From contig JAFMYY010000012.1 of the NCBI GenBank assembly GCA_017948555.1, forward strand, positions 1 to 64,000: a DNA stretch of 64,000 bases. The letters run 5' to 3'. Of the stretch, positions 15,733 to 24,395 are shown one piece after another. A model generated the notes under the pieces. That model was given only the letters and a program-made list of their open reading frames with translations. It was not told the DNA's origin and did no database searches. How positions within the stretch are numbered: the stretch's first letter is position 1; each line of letters starts with the position of its first letter. The position numbers were made by a program, and so were the translations under genes. The stretch comes from Cesiribacteraceae bacterium YIM B00369. Lineage in GTDB: Bacteria; Bacteroidota; Bacteroidia; Cytophagales; Cyclobacteriaceae.

Positions 15733-17818
15733 GAGGTCCATACTTCTTAGGGTCCGGATCGCTTTTTTATTGGTTTTTCTGTTTTCTGCAGCTGTGGCAT
15801 ATCAAATCTTCAACCTGCAGTTTATAGAAGGTAATAAATGGCGAAAGATAGCTGCCAGCACCAGTTTAAAATACCGGACTATAAAGGCTACCCGTGGGAA
15901 TATTTATTCCGACAATGGAAGCCTTTTGGCTACGTCATTACCTTTTTATAAGGTTTGCATGGATCCTACAATTGCTTCTGATGAGGTTTTTAAAAAAGAT
16001 GTGGATTCGCTGTCTGTTAAGCTGTCGGCCTTCTTTGGCGACAGGACGCCTACGGAATATAAACACAGAATAACCAATGCCCGCAAAGCCAAACGCCAGT
16101 ATCTGATTCTTAACCGTGTCCAGATTGGGTATCAGGACAAAAAGAAGATGGAAAACTGGCCCCTCTTCCGGGAAGGCAGGTATCGGGGTGGAGTAATCTT
16201 TGAAAAGGTTGATAAACGCTACAAACCTTTCTTCACCCTGGCCAACCGGACCATTGGATATTTAAATGAAGATGGTTATGGTGCGGGGCTGGAATACAGC
16301 TTCAATAACCTGCTGAAAGGAAAAGACGGAGAAGCGCTTTTTCAGAAAGTGGCAGGAGGAAACTGGAAGCAGGTATTCGGGGAAACGGATGCAAGACCTT
16401 CGGAAGGATCTGATGTTGTAACAACAATCGATGTCAACCTTCAGGATGTTGCAGAGTCGGCATTGCTCCGGCATCTGGAGTACCATTCCGCCGACCAGGG
16501 TTGTGTGGTTGTAATGGAGGTAAAGACAGGGCACATTAAGGCAATATCTAACCTGAGCAGGAACAGTGCCGGTTACTATGGAGAGACTTATAACTTTGCT
16601 GTAGGCAGTAAAGGCTTAAGAGACCCAGGTTCTACCTTTAAGCTTGCAAGTATGATTGCCCTGCTTGAAGATACCAGTCTGAATATTACTGATTCGGTGG
16701 ATACGGGTGACGGGGCTTACAAATTTTATAAGAATACAGTAAGGGACCATAAACCGGGCGGATATGGCAGGATCACCATTAAGGAGGCTTTTGAAAAATC
16801 ATCCAATATTGCCATAGCCAAGCTGGTGGACGAGCATTTCCGTCTGCAGCCGGAGCGTTTTATGCAGTATATAAAAAACATGGGAATGGCCGGTCCTCTG
16901 GGCTTTCAGCTGGAAGGGGAGGGTATTCCAAACTTTCCGCCACTGAACAAATGGAGTGGGATTACATTGCCATGGATGGCGCATGGATACGGCTTTTTAA
17001 TTACGCCGCTTCAAACCCTGGCCTTGTATAATGCTGTGGCAAATGACGGTAAAGTAATGCAGCCTTTAATAGTAAGTGCGATAAAAAAGGCTGATAAAAT
17101 TGAGAAGGAATTTAAGCCTGTGGTCCTGAACCCGAAATTATGCTCTCCGGAAACGCTGGCTGATGTACGGGAAATGCTTGAGGGGGTTGTGGAAAGAGGT
17201 ACAGCTACTAATATCCGCGACAGTCACTATAAAATCGCAGGCAAAACAGGAACAGCTCAAACACTGGAAGATGGCCGTTATCTGAAGAAATACTATACCT
17301 CTTTTGCAGGTTATTTTCCTGCCGACAGGCCCAAATACAGCTGTATTGTGGTAATAGATAATCCTAAGGGATACAGCCAGTACGGGAGTGATGTGGCAGC
17401 CCCTGTGTTCAAGGAAATTGCAGATAAAATCTATGCAAGGGATTTGCAGATGCACTTCCCTTACGTGGCCGCTGCCCCTGAAGCAGGAAAGAATGGATTA
17501 CCGCTTATACAGGCGGGTTACCAGCCTGAACTCGCTGAAATCTGCAATGCGCTGGGGATTCGCCAGGCTGTTGCTCCTGCCGATGAATGGGTGCAGGCTG
17601 TGGTGGAAGACAGCAGCCGCATAGGCTGGAAGACCAAAAAATCTCCTATGGAAAGCGTGCCTGACGTGCGTGGAATGACCCTCCGGGATGCCCTTTACCT
17701 TCTGGAAAACAAAGGGCTGAGGGTGGAATATCAGGGACGGGGAAGGGTAAGCCGGCAGTCGCAGGTACCTGGTGCTAAAGCTTTAAAGGGAAGCATAATA
17801 AAACTTGATTTAGGATAA
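15722..17818 (+). CDS. ftsI: Septal penicillin-binding protein 3 with a PASTA domain
   Basis: 698 residues, a monofunctional class B transpeptidase that cross-links septal peptidoglycan. It has an N-terminal membrane anchor (~10-27), a PBP dimerisation domain (from ATRGNIYSDNG, ~58), and the three catalytic motifs: S-T-F-K in DPGSTFKLAS near residue 304, SSN near 359, and KTGTAQT near 506. A single PASTA domain fills the last ~55 residues (VPDVRGMTLRDALYLLENKG). The start is a GTG at 15722 inside the last codons of ftsL, consistent with translational coupling. No in-frame ATG lies before the membrane anchor. The stop overlaps the murE start (TAATG). Confidence 0.96.
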   Translation: MNIKRSILLRVRIAFLLVFLFSAAVAYQIFNLQFIEGNKWRKIAASTSLKYRTIKATRGNIYSDNGSLLATSLPFYKVCMDPTIASDEVFKKDVDSLSVKLSAFFGDRTPTEYKHRITNARKAKRQYLILNRVQIGYQDKKKMENWPLFREGRYRGGVIFEKVDKRYKPFFTLANRTIGYLNEDGYGAGLEYSFNNLLKGKDGEALFQKVAGGNWKQVFGETDARPSEGSDVVTTIDVNLQDVAESALLRHLEYHSADQGCVVVMEVKTGHIKAISNLSRNSAGYYGETYNFAVGSKGLRDPGSTFKLASMIALLEDTSLNITDSVDTGDGAYKFYKNTVRDHKPGGYGRITIKEAFEKSSNIAIAKLVDEHFRLQPERFMQYIKNMGMAGPLGFQLEGEGIPNFPPLNKWSGITLPWMAHGYGFLITPLQTLALYNAVANDGKVMQPLIVSAIKKADKIEKEFKPVVLNPKLCSPETLADVREMLEGVVERGTATNIRDSHYKIAGKTGTAQTLEDGRYLKKYYTSFAGYFPADRPKYSCIVVIDNPKGYSQYGSDVAAPVFKEIADKIYARDLQMHFPYVAAAPEAGKNGLPLIQAGYQPELAEICNALGIRQAVAPADEWVQAVVEDSSRIGWKTKKSPMESVPDVRGMTLRDALYLLENKGLRVEYQGRGRVSRQSQVPGAKALKGSIIKLDLG

Positions 17819-19281
17819 TGACGCTCTTAAAAGATATATTATATAAAGTACCTCTAACAGCATCGGCCGGAGATATGAACCGGGAGATCGCTGCGGTTGT
17901 ATTTGACTCCCGGAAAGTGGAGCCTGGATGCTTGTTTGTAGCGGTGCGCGGAACACAGGTTGACGGGCATGAGTTTATAGCTGCGGCTATTGAAAAGGGG
18001 GCGTCCGCTATACTTGCGGAAGAGCTTCCTGCCAGCTATGAGCCGGCTGTAACTTACCTGCAGGTAAACGACAGTGCTGCTGCCCTTGGCCTGGTTGCTA
18101 ATAATTTTTATGGAAACCCAGGACAGAAAATGCAGATCGTTGCAGTAACGGGGACAAATGGAAAAACTACAACGGCCACGCTGCTGTATAAGCTGTTCAG
18201 AAGCCTGGGCTACCATACAGGAATGCTGTCAACTGTCCGGAACCTGATCAATGATAAGGAAATAGCAGCCACCCATACTACTCCGGATGCTGTGCAGCTG
18301 AATGCGTTGCTTGCACAAATGGAAGAGGCCGGCTGCACATATTGCTTTATGGAAGCCTCTTCGCATGCTATTGTGCAAAGGCGCATGAGTGGAATTAAGC
18401 TGGCAGGAGCCATATTCAGTAATATCACGCACGACCACCTGGATTACCACCAGACCTTCGATGCTTATATTGCGGCTAAGAAGCTGCTTTTCGATGAGCT
18501 GCCAAAAGGAGCATGGGCGCTTACTAATATTGACGATAAGCGGGGAATGGTAATGCTGCAGAACACCAAAGCGGCGAGGCATACCTACTCCCTTAAAAAG
18601 ATTGCAGACTTTAAAGCAAGGCTCATCAGTAATACCCTGCAGGGCCTGGAGCTGGATATAGACCATAAAGCTGTATGGTTTAAACTGATAGGTGACTTCA
18701 ATGCTTATAACCTGCTGGCTGTATATGCAGCAGCCATGTTGCTGGGCGAAGATAAAGACGAGGTGTTAATGCAGCTTTCTGCCATGACCTCTGCACCGGG
18801 CCGTTTTGAACAGGTGGTTTCAGCTACCGGCATTGTAGCGGTGGTGGATTATGCGCACACGCCCGATGCCCTTGAAAATGTGCTGCAAACCATAGCCAAT
18901 TTCCGGACAGGAAATGAACAGGTTATTACCGTTGTAGGCTGCGGAGGTAACAGAGATAAAGCTAAGAGGCCTGTAATGGCCGGGATTGCAAGCAACCTGA
19001 GCGATAAAGTGATTTTTACTTCCGATAACCCCCGGAATGAAGAGGCGGAAGCAATATTAAATGATATGCAGGAAGGGGTAAGTGCCGGTAATATGCGGAA
19101 GGTGCTGACAATTGTGGACCGGAAGGAGGCAATCAGGACAGCCTGTATGTTTGCACAGCCTGGCGACATTGTGCTCGTGGCCGGTAAAGGACATGAAACC
19201 TACCAGGAAATCAAAGGAGTGAAACATCCTTTTGATGACCGGCAGGTACTAAGCGAAATGCTGAAAATGTTTAATAAGTAA
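17818..19281 (+). CDS. murE: UDP-MurNAc-L-Ala-D-Glu:meso-diaminopimelate ligase
   Basis: 487 residues. It adds the third stem-peptide amino acid to UDP-MurNAc-dipeptide using ATP, in the cytoplasm. The Mur ligase P-loop GTNGKTTTATLL is near residue 112. The motif DNPRNE near 402 is the one found in meso-diaminopimelate-adding MurE enzymes rather than lysine-adding ones. The gene starts within the ftsI stop (TAATG). Its 3' end is followed by a 155-nt repeat-rich spacer, an unusual break in this otherwise tightly packed cluster. Confidence 0.97.
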   Translation: MTLLKDILYKVPLTASAGDMNREIAAVVFDSRKVEPGCLFVAVRGTQVDGHEFIAAAIEKGASAILAEELPASYEPAVTYLQVNDSAAALGLVANNFYGNPGQKMQIVAVTGTNGKTTTATLLYKLFRSLGYHTGMLSTVRNLINDKEIAATHTTPDAVQLNALLAQMEEAGCTYCFMEASSHAIVQRRMSGIKLAGAIFSNITHDHLDYHQTFDAYIAAKKLLFDELPKGAWALTNIDDKRGMVMLQNTKAARHTYSLKKIADFKARLISNTLQGLELDIDHKAVWFKLIGDFNAYNLLAVYAAAMLLGEDKDEVLMQLSAMTSAPGRFEQVVSATGIVAVVDYAHTPDALENVLQTIANFRTGNEQVITVVGCGGNRDKAKRPVMAGIASNLSDKVIFTSDNPRNEEAEAILNDMQEGVSAGNMRKVLTIVDRKEAIRTACMFAQPGDIVLVAGKGHETYQEIKGVKHPFDDRQVLSEMLKMFNK

Positions 19282-19285
19282 GGGA

Positions 19286-19436
19286 CACGCGACGGGAGAC
19301 ATGAGATTGGAGATAATGGACAATAGATTTTAAATAAAGAATTAAAAATTAAGAATGAAGTCGTGCATGATTGGTCTTTGTAGCGAAAAATCATCCGATT
19401 CAACTACTCAGGACTCAGGACTCAATACTAATTAAG
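19286..19436. repeat. Modular degenerate repeat inside the dcw cluster
   Basis: The spacer between murE and mraY contains all three words of the dispersed family: a GACGGGAGACATGAGA stretch (from 19291) matching the 68-92 arm, a degenerate GAATTAA tract (19337-19355), and ACTCAGGACTCAATACTAA ending 6 nt before the mraY ATG. Such a spacer is out of place in a cluster whose other junctions are -11 to about +90 nt. Confidence 0.6.
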
Positions 19437-20669
19437 ATGCTGTATTATATTTTCGATTTTCTGGAAAGGCAATTTGATCTCGCAGGAGCTCAGGTTTTTC
19501 AATACATCTCCTTCAGGGCGGGAGCGGCTGCCTTTTTGTCCTTGCTGATCAGTATTTTCTTTGGAAAGCGGATCATTAATTACCTGCAGATGAAGCAGGT
19601 TGGCGAGGTAATCAGGAATCTTGGCCTGCAGGGACAGATTGAGAAAAAAGGCACACCAACCATGGGAGGAGTAATTATAATTGCTTCCATTGTTATCCCG
19701 TCACTGCTGTTTGCAAAGCTGGATAATATATATATCATACTCCTGCTTGTATCTACTTTATGGATGGGGCTTATCGGTTTCCTGGATGATTACATCAAGG
19801 TTTTCCGAAAGAATAAAGAAGGACTGGCCGGCAAATTCAAGGTTGTTGGTCAGGTAGGACTTGGCCTGATAGTAGGGCTCACCTTGTTTTTTCACGATGA
19901 TGTAGTGGTGCGTGAGTTTACCGGCGATCCTCTGGTGGTGGAGGTAAACGACGAAAGAGAAGATCCCACCGATGTGCAATCGGGCTATGTGGATATAAAA
20001 TCAATGGTTACGACCATTCCTTTTGTAAAGGATAATGAATTCAATTATAGCTGGCTGATGCCTTATATAGGAGAAGAATACACCTGGATTGTATACACCC
20101 TTGTGGTGATTTTTATCGTTACAGCCATTTCAAACGGAGCTAACCTTACCGATGGTATTGACGGGCTTGCAGCAGGAACATCTGCTATTATAGCCCTTAC
20201 GCTGGCCATATTTGCCTATGTGTCGGGTAACGTAATCTTTTCCGACTACCTGAATATAATGTATATACCAGGCTCCGGAGAGCTGGTGGTGTTTTGTACT
20301 GCTTTAGTGGGGGCCTGCATTGGCTTCCTGTATTATAATGCATTTCCGGCTCAGGTTTTTATGGGAGATACCGGAAGCCTTTCGCTTGGTGGAATAATTG
20401 CTGTTCTGGCTTTTGCGGTACGTAAAGAGTGGCTGATTCCCATAATGTGCGGGATTTTCGTGGTTGAAAATCTCTCGGTAGTACTGCAGGTGTCTTACTT
20501 TAAGTATACGAAAAAGAAATATGGCGAAGGACGGAGGATCTTTAAAATGGCGCCTTTACACCACCATTACCAGAAGCTGCAGTATCATGAAGCTAAAATT
20601 GTTACACGCTTCTGGATTATAGGAATTCTGCTGGCAATCATTACACTTACCACTTTAAAGTTGCGCTAA
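19437..20669 (+). CDS. mraY: Phospho-MurNAc-pentapeptide transferase
   Basis: 410 residues from ATG 19437 ([12 protein letters not shown]). A longer frame from TTG 19371 would only translate repeat DNA and is rejected. MraY transfers phospho-MurNAc-pentapeptide to undecaprenyl phosphate at the inner membrane, making lipid I. The motifs are [11 protein letters not shown] (~70), FLDDYIKV (~115), [12 protein letters not shown] (~235), [11 protein letters not shown] (~310) and HHHYQKL (~375), within about ten membrane helices. It is about 50 residues longer than E. coli MraY because of a hydrophilic insert at about residues 155-210, a Bacteroidota trait. Confidence 0.96.
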   Translation: MLYYIFDFLERQFDLAGAQVFQYISFRAGAAAFLSLLISIFFGKRIINYLQMKQVGEVIRNLGLQGQIEKKGTPTMGGVIIIASIVIPSLLFAKLDNIYIILLLVSTLWMGLIGFLDDYIKVFRKNKEGLAGKFKVVGQVGLGLIVGLTLFFHDDVVVREFTGDPLVVEVNDEREDPTDVQSGYVDIKSMVTTIPFVKDNEFNYSWLMPYIGEEYTWIVYTLVVIFIVTAISNGANLTDGIDGLAAGTSAIIALTLAIFAYVSGNVIFSDYLNIMYIPGSGELVVFCTALVGACIGFLYYNAFPAQVFMGDTGSLSLGGIIAVLAFAVRKEWLIPIMCGIFVVENLSVVLQVSYFKYTKKKYGEGRRIFKMAPLHHHYQKLQYHEAKIVTRFWIIGILLAIITLTTLKLR

Positions 20670-20673
20670 AAGA

Positions 20674-22026
20674 ATGCAGGAAAAGATCGTTATACTGGGT
20701 GCGGGAGAGAGCGGAACCGGTGCGGCCATACTGGCGCAGCGGAAGGGGTTTAGTGTGTTCGTATCGGATAAAAGCAGTATAGCACCTAAGTACAAACAGC
20801 GGCTGGAGCAGGAAGGGATAGCCTATGAGGAAGGGCTGCATACAGAAGAGAAAATACTTGATGCCACGGAAGTGGTTAAAAGTCCTGGTATTCCGGAAAA
20901 GGCCCCTGTAGTAAAGGCATTGCTGGAAAAAGGGATTCCGGTAATAGATGAACTTGAATTTGCCAGCCGGTATACAAAAAGCAAATTCATTGCCATTACA
21001 GGAACCAATGGAAAAACAACCACTACCCTTTTAACTTATCATCTCTTAAAAGAGGCAGGTTTAAATGTGGGGCTGGCAGGGAATATCGGGTTTAGTCTGG
21101 CTTTGCAAATAGCTGAAGGTAAGGAGTTCGAATGGGTGGTGCTGGAAGTAAGCTCCTTTCAAATCGATGGGTTCAGGAAATTTCATCCGCAGGTTGCGGT
21201 ATTGCTGAATATCACTCCTGATCACCTCGACCGCTATAATTACCGGATTGAGGAGTATGTGGATTCTAAATTCGGTCTTATCCGTAATATGGGAGCCGGA
21301 GATGTGTTTATATATAATGCAGATGACAGGCTTATAGCGGATGGCCTGGGGTCCCGGAACATAAGGGTACAGGAACGGGCTATAAGTGCTGATGAAAAAA
21401 AGGGAGATGCAGCAGCTCTTATCCGGCAAGGTGAGCTAAAGCTGAATAATGGAGGAAATGAAGTTCTGCTTGAGCTGGAGAATTTGCCGTTAAAGGGCAG
21501 GCACAACAGTATAAATATGGCGGGCGCAGCCCTGGCAGCACTGGAGGCTGGGGTAAAGCCCGGTCGTTTACAGGAGTTGTTGGCATCCTTTAAAAATGCT
21601 CCCCACCGTATGCAGCCTGTAGCCGAATTTAATGGAGTTGAATATATAAATGATTCCAAGGCTACTAATGTAGATGCTGTTTTTTATGCCCTTGAAGCAA
21701 TGCAAAAGCCTGTGGTGTGGATTGCAGGAGGGGTGGATAAAGGTAATGAATATGAACAGCTGCGTGAGGTGGCAGCCGGGGTAAGGGTTTTGGTTTGCCT
21801 TGGAACAGATAACAGTAAGTTGAGAAAGGCTTTTGAAGGATCAATTCCTGAAATTTATGAAACATCAGGTATGCAGCAGGCGGTAAGTATTGCCTGCCGG
21901 GTGGCACGGGCCGGAGAGGTGGTTTTATTATCTCCGGCCTGTGCAAGTTTTGATCTTTTCCGGAATTACGAAGACCGGGGAGAGCAGTTTACGAGGTTTT
22001 CACAGTCTTTAGGGCAGCAACAATAA
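20674..22026 (+). CDS. murD: UDP-N-acetylmuramoylalanine--D-glutamate ligase
   Basis: 450 residues, the usual MurD length. It adds D-glutamate to UDP-MurNAc-L-alanine with ATP. An N-terminal Rossmann-like motif (VILGAGESGTGAAIL) is followed by the P-loop TGTNGKTTTTLL near residue 110 and the Mur ligase motif HRMQ...NDSKATN near 310-330. It starts 4 nt after mraY and ends 11 nt before ftsW, so it is clearly cotranscribed with both. Confidence 0.97.
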   Translation: MQEKIVILGAGESGTGAAILAQRKGFSVFVSDKSSIAPKYKQRLEQEGIAYEEGLHTEEKILDATEVVKSPGIPEKAPVVKALLEKGIPVIDELEFASRYTKSKFIAITGTNGKTTTTLLTYHLLKEAGLNVGLAGNIGFSLALQIAEGKEFEWVVLEVSSFQIDGFRKFHPQVAVLLNITPDHLDRYNYRIEEYVDSKFGLIRNMGAGDVFIYNADDRLIADGLGSRNIRVQERAISADEKKGDAAALIRQGELKLNNGGNEVLLELENLPLKGRHNSINMAGAALAALEAGVKPGRLQELLASFKNAPHRMQPVAEFNGVEYINDSKATNVDAVFYALEAMQKPVVWIAGGVDKGNEYEQLREVAAGVRVLVCLGTDNSKLRKAFEGSIPEIYETSGMQQAVSIACRVARAGEVVLLSPACASFDLFRNYEDRGEQFTRFSQSLGQQQ

Positions 22027-22037
22027 AAATAATCAGT

Positions 22038-23195
22038 ATGAATACCATAAAGATCTGGGCGCAAAATAATCTGAAAGGAGATCCTGTCATCTGGCTGATC
22101 GTTTTCTTTCTTTCTGTTATCAGTATACTGGTGGTGTATAGCGCTACGGGAACACTGGCATTTAAGCGCGACCAGCAGGTGGAGCAGTACCTGGTAAATC
22201 ATTCTTTTCTGATGTTTATCAGCTTGTTTGCTATGTGGGCAGCTCATAAGGTCGATTACCGGTATTATTCCAGGTTATCACGCTTTGCTCTTTTGTTGTC
22301 GATTCCGTTATTGCTTTATGCTTATTTCTTTGGTTCCAACATTAACGATGCAAGCCGCTGGATTGAAATTCCGCTTATCAATAAAACATTTCAGCCCTCT
22401 GACTTAGCCAAACTGGCCCTCATTACTAATCTGGCGGCAATGCTTAGCCGGAGGCAGCAAAATATTGATGATTTTAAAAAGGCTCTTATTCCTATTCTGA
22501 TCTGGATAGGGATTATATGCGGAATGATTGCCATGACAAACTTTTCCACAGCAACCCTTTTATTTATTACCTGCATGTTGCTGATGTTTGTGGGCAGGGT
22601 TCCTGTTAAATACCTTTTTCTGTTGGTGCTGGTAGGTGTTATGGCTGGTTCGCTTGCCATGTTTATCGGGCAGCGTGGTGGTACGGTGGTGAGCAGGATT
22701 GAAAATTTCGTCAGTGGCACAGAGGTATCCTTTCAGGCAGAGCAGTCTTATATAGCTATTGCCACCGGTGGAATTACGGGGAAGGGTCCCGGTAAGAGCG
22801 ATCAGCGGAACTTTCTTCCGCACCCTTATTCCGACTTTATTTATGCTATTATTATTGAAGAATATGGTATTGCAGGGGGGCTGTTTGTGCTGTTCCTTTA
22901 TCTGGCACTGCTGTACCGTGGCATGCGGCTGGTTTCGGTCAGCGAGCGGGCCTTCGGTGGTCTGCTGTCTGCAGGACTGAGCTTTGCGCTGGTGTTGCAG
23001 GCAATGGTAAATATGGGAGTTTCGGTAGGTATTTTACCAATTACGGGTTTGCCCCTCCCGCTGATTAGTATGGGGGGAACCTCGCTGCTGTTTACAGGAC
23101 TTTCCATGGGGATCATCCTGAGTGTGAGCCGCGGAGATATTTCCGAAGTTAAAACGGAGAAGAAAGATTTAGGAAATTATGCAAAGGCTGCATAA
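22038..23195 (+). CDS. ftsW: Septal peptidoglycan polymerase FtsW (SEDS family)
   Basis: 385 residues with about ten hydrophobic helices. FtsW polymerises lipid II glycan strands at the septum in partnership with FtsI. The SEDS motifs are the early VYSATGTLA, the DASRWIEIP-like loop near residue 100, GGITGKGPGKSDQRNFLPHPYSDFIYA around 245-275, and the C-terminal GLPLPLISMGGTSLL near 340. A RodA identity is less likely given its place between murD and murG. About 90 nt separate it from the murG reading frame, a wider gap than elsewhere in the cluster. Confidence 0.95.
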   Translation: MNTIKIWAQNNLKGDPVIWLIVFFLSVISILVVYSATGTLAFKRDQQVEQYLVNHSFLMFISLFAMWAAHKVDYRYYSRLSRFALLLSIPLLLYAYFFGSNINDASRWIEIPLINKTFQPSDLAKLALITNLAAMLSRRQQNIDDFKKALIPILIWIGIICGMIAMTNFSTATLLFITCMLLMFVGRVPVKYLFLLVLVGVMAGSLAMFIGQRGGTVVSRIENFVSGTEVSFQAEQSYIAIATGGITGKGPGKSDQRNFLPHPYSDFIYAIIIEEYGIAGGLFVLFLYLALLYRGMRLVSVSERAFGGLLSAGLSFALVLQAMVNMGVSVGILPITGLPLPLISMGGTSLLFTGLSMGIILSVSRGDISEVKTEKKDLGNYAKAA

Positions 23196-23263
23196 TAATA
23201 TCAGGTTTTAAGAAAATAAATTCCGCCAAAAAGAGTAGAATTATCTTAAAATTTATTTATTTA

Positions 23264-23290
23264 ATGAAATTAATTAGAAATAGTTATTAA
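23264..23290 (+). other. Eight-codon frame at the disrupted murG start
   Basis: ATG 23264 begins an 8-codon frame (MKLIRNSY, stop TAA 23288-23290). Its stop overlaps the ATT codon at 23286 that opens the murG frame. The adjacent segments TTAATTAGAAATAG (23270-23283) and TTATTAAAAATAG (23284-23296) are near copies. Deleting 13 nt between the AAATAG words would fuse this ATG in frame with murG. Confidence 0.6.
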
Positions 23291-24395
23291 AAATAGCCGA
23301 CCATATCGAATTATAATAAGTGGAGGAGGCACCGGAGGCCATATCTATCCTGCCATTGCTATTGCCGATGCCCTCAGGCAACTGCAGCCAGGCATTGAGC
23401 TTTTATTCGTGGGAGCCGAAAACAGGATGGAAATGCAGAAGGTGCCGGAAGCCGGATATCCTATAGAAGGATTAAGGATCAGCGGCCTTCAGCGAAAGCT
23501 GACTCTTGAGAACCTGTCCTTTCCACTGAAGCTGATTGCCAGTATCCGCAAAGCGGGTGCTATTGTAAAGCGCTTTCAGCCGGATGCTGTAGTGGGTGTG
23601 GGCGGTTATGCCAGCGGACCTTTGGTTTATGCCGCTACCCGTAAGGGTGTTCCCGGTTTGTTGCAGGAACAAAATTCTTATGCAGGGCTTACGAATAAGT
23701 GGCTGGCGAAGCGGGTAAAGAAAATTTGTGTGGCTTATCCTGGTCTTGAAAAATACTTTCCGGCTCAAAAACTGGTTTTTACCGGCAACCCGGTGCGCAG
23801 CGATATTCAGAACCTTGAAAAGAAGAAAGCAGAAGCATTACAGTTTTACGGTTTTAAGCCGGATAAAAAAGTGCTCCTGGTTATAGGAGGCAGTTTAGGC
23901 GCCCGCACCCTTAACGAAGGAATTAAGGGAGGGCTGCAGGCCCTGGAGCAGGCCGGTATACAACTAATCTGGCAAACCGGTAAGTTCTATTACGATAAGC
24001 TGGTGCAGGAATTGGGCGAAAAGCCGGGGGAGAACATCAGGATGCAGCCTTTCATAAAAGAAATGCAACTGGCTTATGCAGCTGCCGATGTAGTGGTTTC
24101 GCGGGCAGGGGCTTTGTCAATATCTGAATTATGCCTGGCAGCAAAACCGGCGGTACTGGTTCCATCGCCTAATGTGGCGGAAGACCATCAGACAAAAAAT
24201 GCAATGACCCTGGTAGGGGTGGAGGCTGCCGTACTGGTAAAGGATACCGAAGCTCCGGTTAAACTGGTAACAGAAGCGCTGGCCCTTTTAAAGGACGAGG
24301 CAAAACAGGAAAAATTAAGCAGGAACATCAGTAAGCTGGCAAGGCCCGATGCGGCCCGCCAGATTGCAGAGGAAATATTAAAAATAATATCTTGA
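23286..24395 (+). CDS. murG: UDP-GlcNAc:lipid I N-acetylglucosaminyltransferase MurG
   Basis: 369 residues if initiated at ATT 23286. MurG (GT28) adds GlcNAc to lipid I on the inner face of the membrane, giving lipid II. The glycine-rich ISGGGTGGHIYPAIAIAD lies at residues ~11-28, with later motifs GVGGYASGP, EQNSYAGLTN, GGSLGARTLN and SRAGALSISEL. The frame has no ATG, GTG or TTG before these essential residues; an in-frame stop is at 23271-23273. The GTG at 23409 would remove the first glycine-rich loop. The start is therefore either ATT, coupled to the 8-codon frame, or the result of a frameshift or sequence error. The end overlaps the murC start. Confidence 0.88.
   Translation: MKNSRPYRIIISGGGTGGHIYPAIAIADALRQLQPGIELLFVGAENRMEMQKVPEAGYPIEGLRISGLQRKLTLENLSFPLKLIASIRKAGAIVKRFQPDAVVGVGGYASGPLVYAATRKGVPGLLQEQNSYAGLTNKWLAKRVKKICVAYPGLEKYFPAQKLVFTGNPVRSDIQNLEKKKAEALQFYGFKPDKKVLLVIGGSLGARTLNEGIKGGLQALEQAGIQLIWQTGKFYYDKLVQELGEKPGENIRMQPFIKEMQLAYAAADVVVSRAGALSISELCLAAKPAVLVPSPNVAEDHQTKNAMTLVGVEAAVLVKDTEAPVKLVTEALALLKDEAKQEKLSRNISKLARPDAARQIAEEILKIIS

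Noticed and set aside
19371-19436. N-terminal extension of mraY from TTG 19371
   Set aside because: These 22 codons translate only the repeat sequence, and the standard MraY start is the ATG at 19437.
23409-23411. GTG 23409 as the murG start
   Set aside because: It would delete the first glycine-rich loop that MurG needs, which is clearly encoded upstream in the same frame.
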